A DNA stretch of 64,000 nt from the NCBI RefSeq assembly GCF_014646335.1, contig NZ_BMNG01000001.1, forward strand, positions 426,235 through 490,234. Reading direction: 5' to 3'. Below, one piece after another: positions 62,443 to 64,000 of this stretch; the stretch's first letter is position 1; every line of letters starts with the position of its first letter. The stretch comes from Streptomyces lasiicapitis (GTDB taxonomy: Bacteria > Actinomycetota > Actinomycetes > Streptomycetales > Streptomycetaceae). The position numbers were made by a program, and so were the translations under genes. The notes under the pieces are model-generated. The model was not told the origin of the DNA and ran no database searches. It saw only the letters and a program-made list of their open reading frames with translations.

Positions 62443-63492
62443 GATGAGGAGACGTGTATTCGGCTTGAGTTTCCTGTTCACCGAACGGCTCTGCACGTAC
62501 ACCTCCAACTTGGGATTGTTCCCCGCCTTCACGGACACGGTTCCCTGAATTCCCGTGCCGAAGAGAAGGCTGCGTGCCGCGTCGCCCGTGTATGCGCGGT
62601 CGGTGTCCTTCTCGACCACGATGACTTCCTTGTTCTGCTGAACCTGGGCGCGGGCGCCCAATTGGTAGTAACACGAGCCACGTTCGTACGTCACGCCCGG
62701 ATGCGAGTCGACGAAGGGCCGGATCTCGACCTCCTTGTCGACCTTCAGGAGCCGGTACCTGTCGGCCGGAATCGGTTCGAGGTTCGCCCGCACCTCGTCG
62801 ACCGATATGTCCTGGCCGACGGCGAACAGGTTCCTCGTGCCGCGCACGCCCTGTTCCCGCCCCCTCAGGAAGCTGGTGGCGGCGGCGCGCACGGTGCCGA
62901 TCGCGTCCTCGACGCCCTTCTGGGAATCCGCGTCCCAGATGGCGATGTTCCCCGCCGGGAAGCCGTAGTTCTGCGCGGTCCGCTTGGCCAGGGAGTTCGG
63001 AACGAGGATCGCGGATGTCCAGTGGCCCGGAAGCCCGCCCATCTTCGCCGTGATCCGCTCCAGCCAGGGGCCGAGGACGGCCATGTCGCCGTCGTGCCGC
63101 CGGTCGCCGCCGGAGGCGTTCTCCTCGCCGTCCGTCACCACGATCTGGAGGAAGCTGTGCTCGCCGTACTCCTCCCAGATGTGGCCCAGGTCGTCCAGGG
63201 ACTTCAGAGAAGCCTCAATGAGGGCCGTGGCTCCATTGTTGACCCGGTACAGCCCTCGCATGGACGGCAGATGCTTCACGTCCATGTCCCAGACCAGGTT
63301 CTCCACCTTGTGGTCGAAGGAATAGAGGCTGATCCGGGTCTCGTGGCCGAGGCTGTCCGATTCGGACTTCAGCCCCGCCACGAATTCGTCCACGACGCGG
63401 ACGAGTTGGCTCTGGTGCGGATACATGGAACCCGAACAGTCCACCACCAGCGCGACGTGATTAACCTTGTGCTGGATCCTGTTTGCGGACAC
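62434..63492 (-). CDS. von Willebrand factor A domain protein
   Basis: 352 residues from a GTG at 63492 with GGAGGGGGAG upstream. The vWA domain covers about 10-200, with the MIDAS motif VVDCSGSM, the conserved Thr in NNGATALIEA and VVTDGEENA (the Asp). The C-terminal 120 residues (DKEVEIRPFVDSHPGVTYERGSCYYQLGARAQVQQNKEVIVVEKDTDRAYTGDAARSLLFG) form a separate beta-rich domain that I cannot name. No signal peptide. The next gene upstream encodes an AAA ATPase, so the pair probably works as an AAA-vWA machine, as in MoxR/vWA and related stress or defence chaperones. Confidence 0.88.
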   Translation of the reverse strand: MSANRIQHKVNHVALVVDCSGSMYPHQSQLVRVVDEFVAGLKSESDSLGHETRISLYSFDHKVENLVWDMDVKHLPSMRGLYRVNNGATALIEASLKSLDDLGHIWEEYGEHSFLQIVVTDGEENASGGDRRHDGDMAVLGPWLERITAKMGGLPGHWTSAILVPNSLAKRTAQNYGFPAGNIAIWDADSQKGVEDAIGTVRAAATSFLRGREQGVRGTRNLFAVGQDISVDEVRANLEPIPADRYRLLKVDKEVEIRPFVDSHPGVTYERGSCYYQLGARAQVQQNKEVIVVEKDTDRAYTGDAARSLLFGTGIQGTVSVKAGNNPKLEVYVQSRSVNRKLKPNTRLLIML

Positions 63493-63604
63493 GATTCTGC
63501 TCCCCCTCCGGAAGTTCCCCGAGTGATGTGTTCACTCTATGAGGAGGCACTGACAACGCCGTTCGACGTGCGATCAACTGCCGTCGTCCAGCGCTGTGCC
63601 GGGC

Positions 63605-64000
63605 TCAGTCGTCCATGAACACGATGCGCCGGGACGGTGCGGCGGCCCCGCCGGTGGCCGAGCCCGTCGCCGTGCGTCCCGCCGGTACGGCCCGCTCGCG
63701 GCCCCACGCCCTGATCTCCTCGATCTGCTCGGGGTTGACCCGGCTCAGCGGGACGGTGTTGACGAGGATGTCCGCCAGGAACGACGGTTTCAGGTTCTCG
63801 GGGCCACCGTTCAGGAGGGCTTCCGCGCCCGCCTCGTGGAGGGCCGCCTCGATGTCGGAGCCCGCGAAGCCCTCGGAGAGGTCCACGAGGCGGTCCAGGG
63901 CCGCGGCCTCGGGGGCGGAGTGCAGGTAGCGGCGGTGGTAGAGCTCGATGATCTCCTTGCGGTCGCCGCTGTCCGGCAGGTCCACGAAGAAGAGTTCGTC
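63605..64000 (-). CDS. AAA ATPase (FtsH/Cdc48-like), C-terminal part only
   Basis: The C-terminal 132 residues are in the window. They start with DELFFVDLPDSGDRKEIIELYHRRY, which is the sensor-2 region of a classic AAA module, then the helical lid (LVDLSEGFAGSDIEAALHEAGAEALL) and a short tail ending APSRRIVFMDD. The GF-GSDIEAAL motif is typical of FtsH/SpoIVK-type AAA proteins. The frame is open to the window edge. It is 112 bases upstream of the vWA gene on the same strand. Confidence 0.8.
   Translation of the reverse strand, partial: DELFFVDLPDSGDRKEIIELYHRRYLHSAPEAAALDRLVDLSEGFAGSDIEAALHEAGAEALLNGGPENLKPSFLADILVNTVPLSRVNPEQIEEIRAWGRERAVPAGRTATGSATGGAAAPSRRIVFMDD

Noticed and set aside
63605..64000. 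EccA-type ATPase of a type VII system
   Set aside because: The lid motif GFAGSDIEAAL and the sensor-2 region match FtsH-like AAA proteins, not the CbbX-like EccA.

Overview
The window reads as a piece of chromosome from a Streptomyces or very close relative. Coding sequence is very GC-rich with G/C at most third positions, GTG starts are common, TTA leucine codons are almost absent, and genes are packed in short operons with ATGA/GTGA overlaps. The gene content is also typical of the genus: class I and class II fumarases close together, a divergent oxyR/ahpCD pair, PhoH next to an undecaprenyl diphosphate synthase, HTH-DUF5753/DUF397 pairs, a secreted GH18 chitinase under a DasR-like operator, and a Tad/Flp pilus locus.

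1-13.8 kb is mostly housekeeping and stress genes: a partial DUF1707 membrane-associated protein, class I fumarase, a secreted SGNH lipase with a ricin-type lectin domain, FumC, a DUF402 protein, a methyltransferase carrying a TTA codon, a multidomain SpoIIE-type phosphatase, a catalase and a bifunctional class A penicillin-binding protein. 14.0-17.7 kb is a PadR-ABC-FtsX operon behind a perfect 30-bp palindrome. 17.8-20.0 kb is the peroxide module oxyR/ahpC/ahpD. 20.3-30.6 kb holds an AI-2E-type permease, a secreted lysozyme-fold protein, PhoH, UppS, an aldo/keto reductase, an HxlR regulator, a methyltransferase and a three-gene ABC operon.

31.8-43.5 kb on the minus strand is a Tad pilus locus (CpaB, a CpaE-TadE fusion, TadE, TadA, TadB, TadC, then Flp pilin, TadG-like protein, lipoprotein, OmpA-like protein). 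It is interrupted between tadC and the pilin by a three-gene module: a small helical protein, a WXG-like protein with a lysozyme-like domain, and a lipoprotein. A frameshifted membrane gene lies beside that module.

44.8-50.1 kb has a chitinase, a secreted EEP-family phosphatase, an Nramp-like transporter and a zinc carboxypeptidase. 50.2-60.7 kb is the most unusual stretch. It contains a type VII secretion-like satellite: a mycosin protease, several WXG/Esx-like helical proteins, a proline-rich PPE-like protein, a 725-residue helical protein of DUF6571 type with its secreted partner, and on the other strand a second set with a glycine-rich WXG effector candidate. No EccB, C, D or E membrane component is visible. 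60.8-61.6 kb is the wreck of an ATPase/DUF5753/DUF397 regulatory cluster whose small last gene is intact; a full regulator pair of the same family sits at 30.8-31.8 kb. The window ends with a von Willebrand A protein, whose stop codon is repeated four times in tandem, and the C-terminus of an AAA ATPase.

I saw no rRNA or tRNA gene, insertion sequence or CRISPR array.
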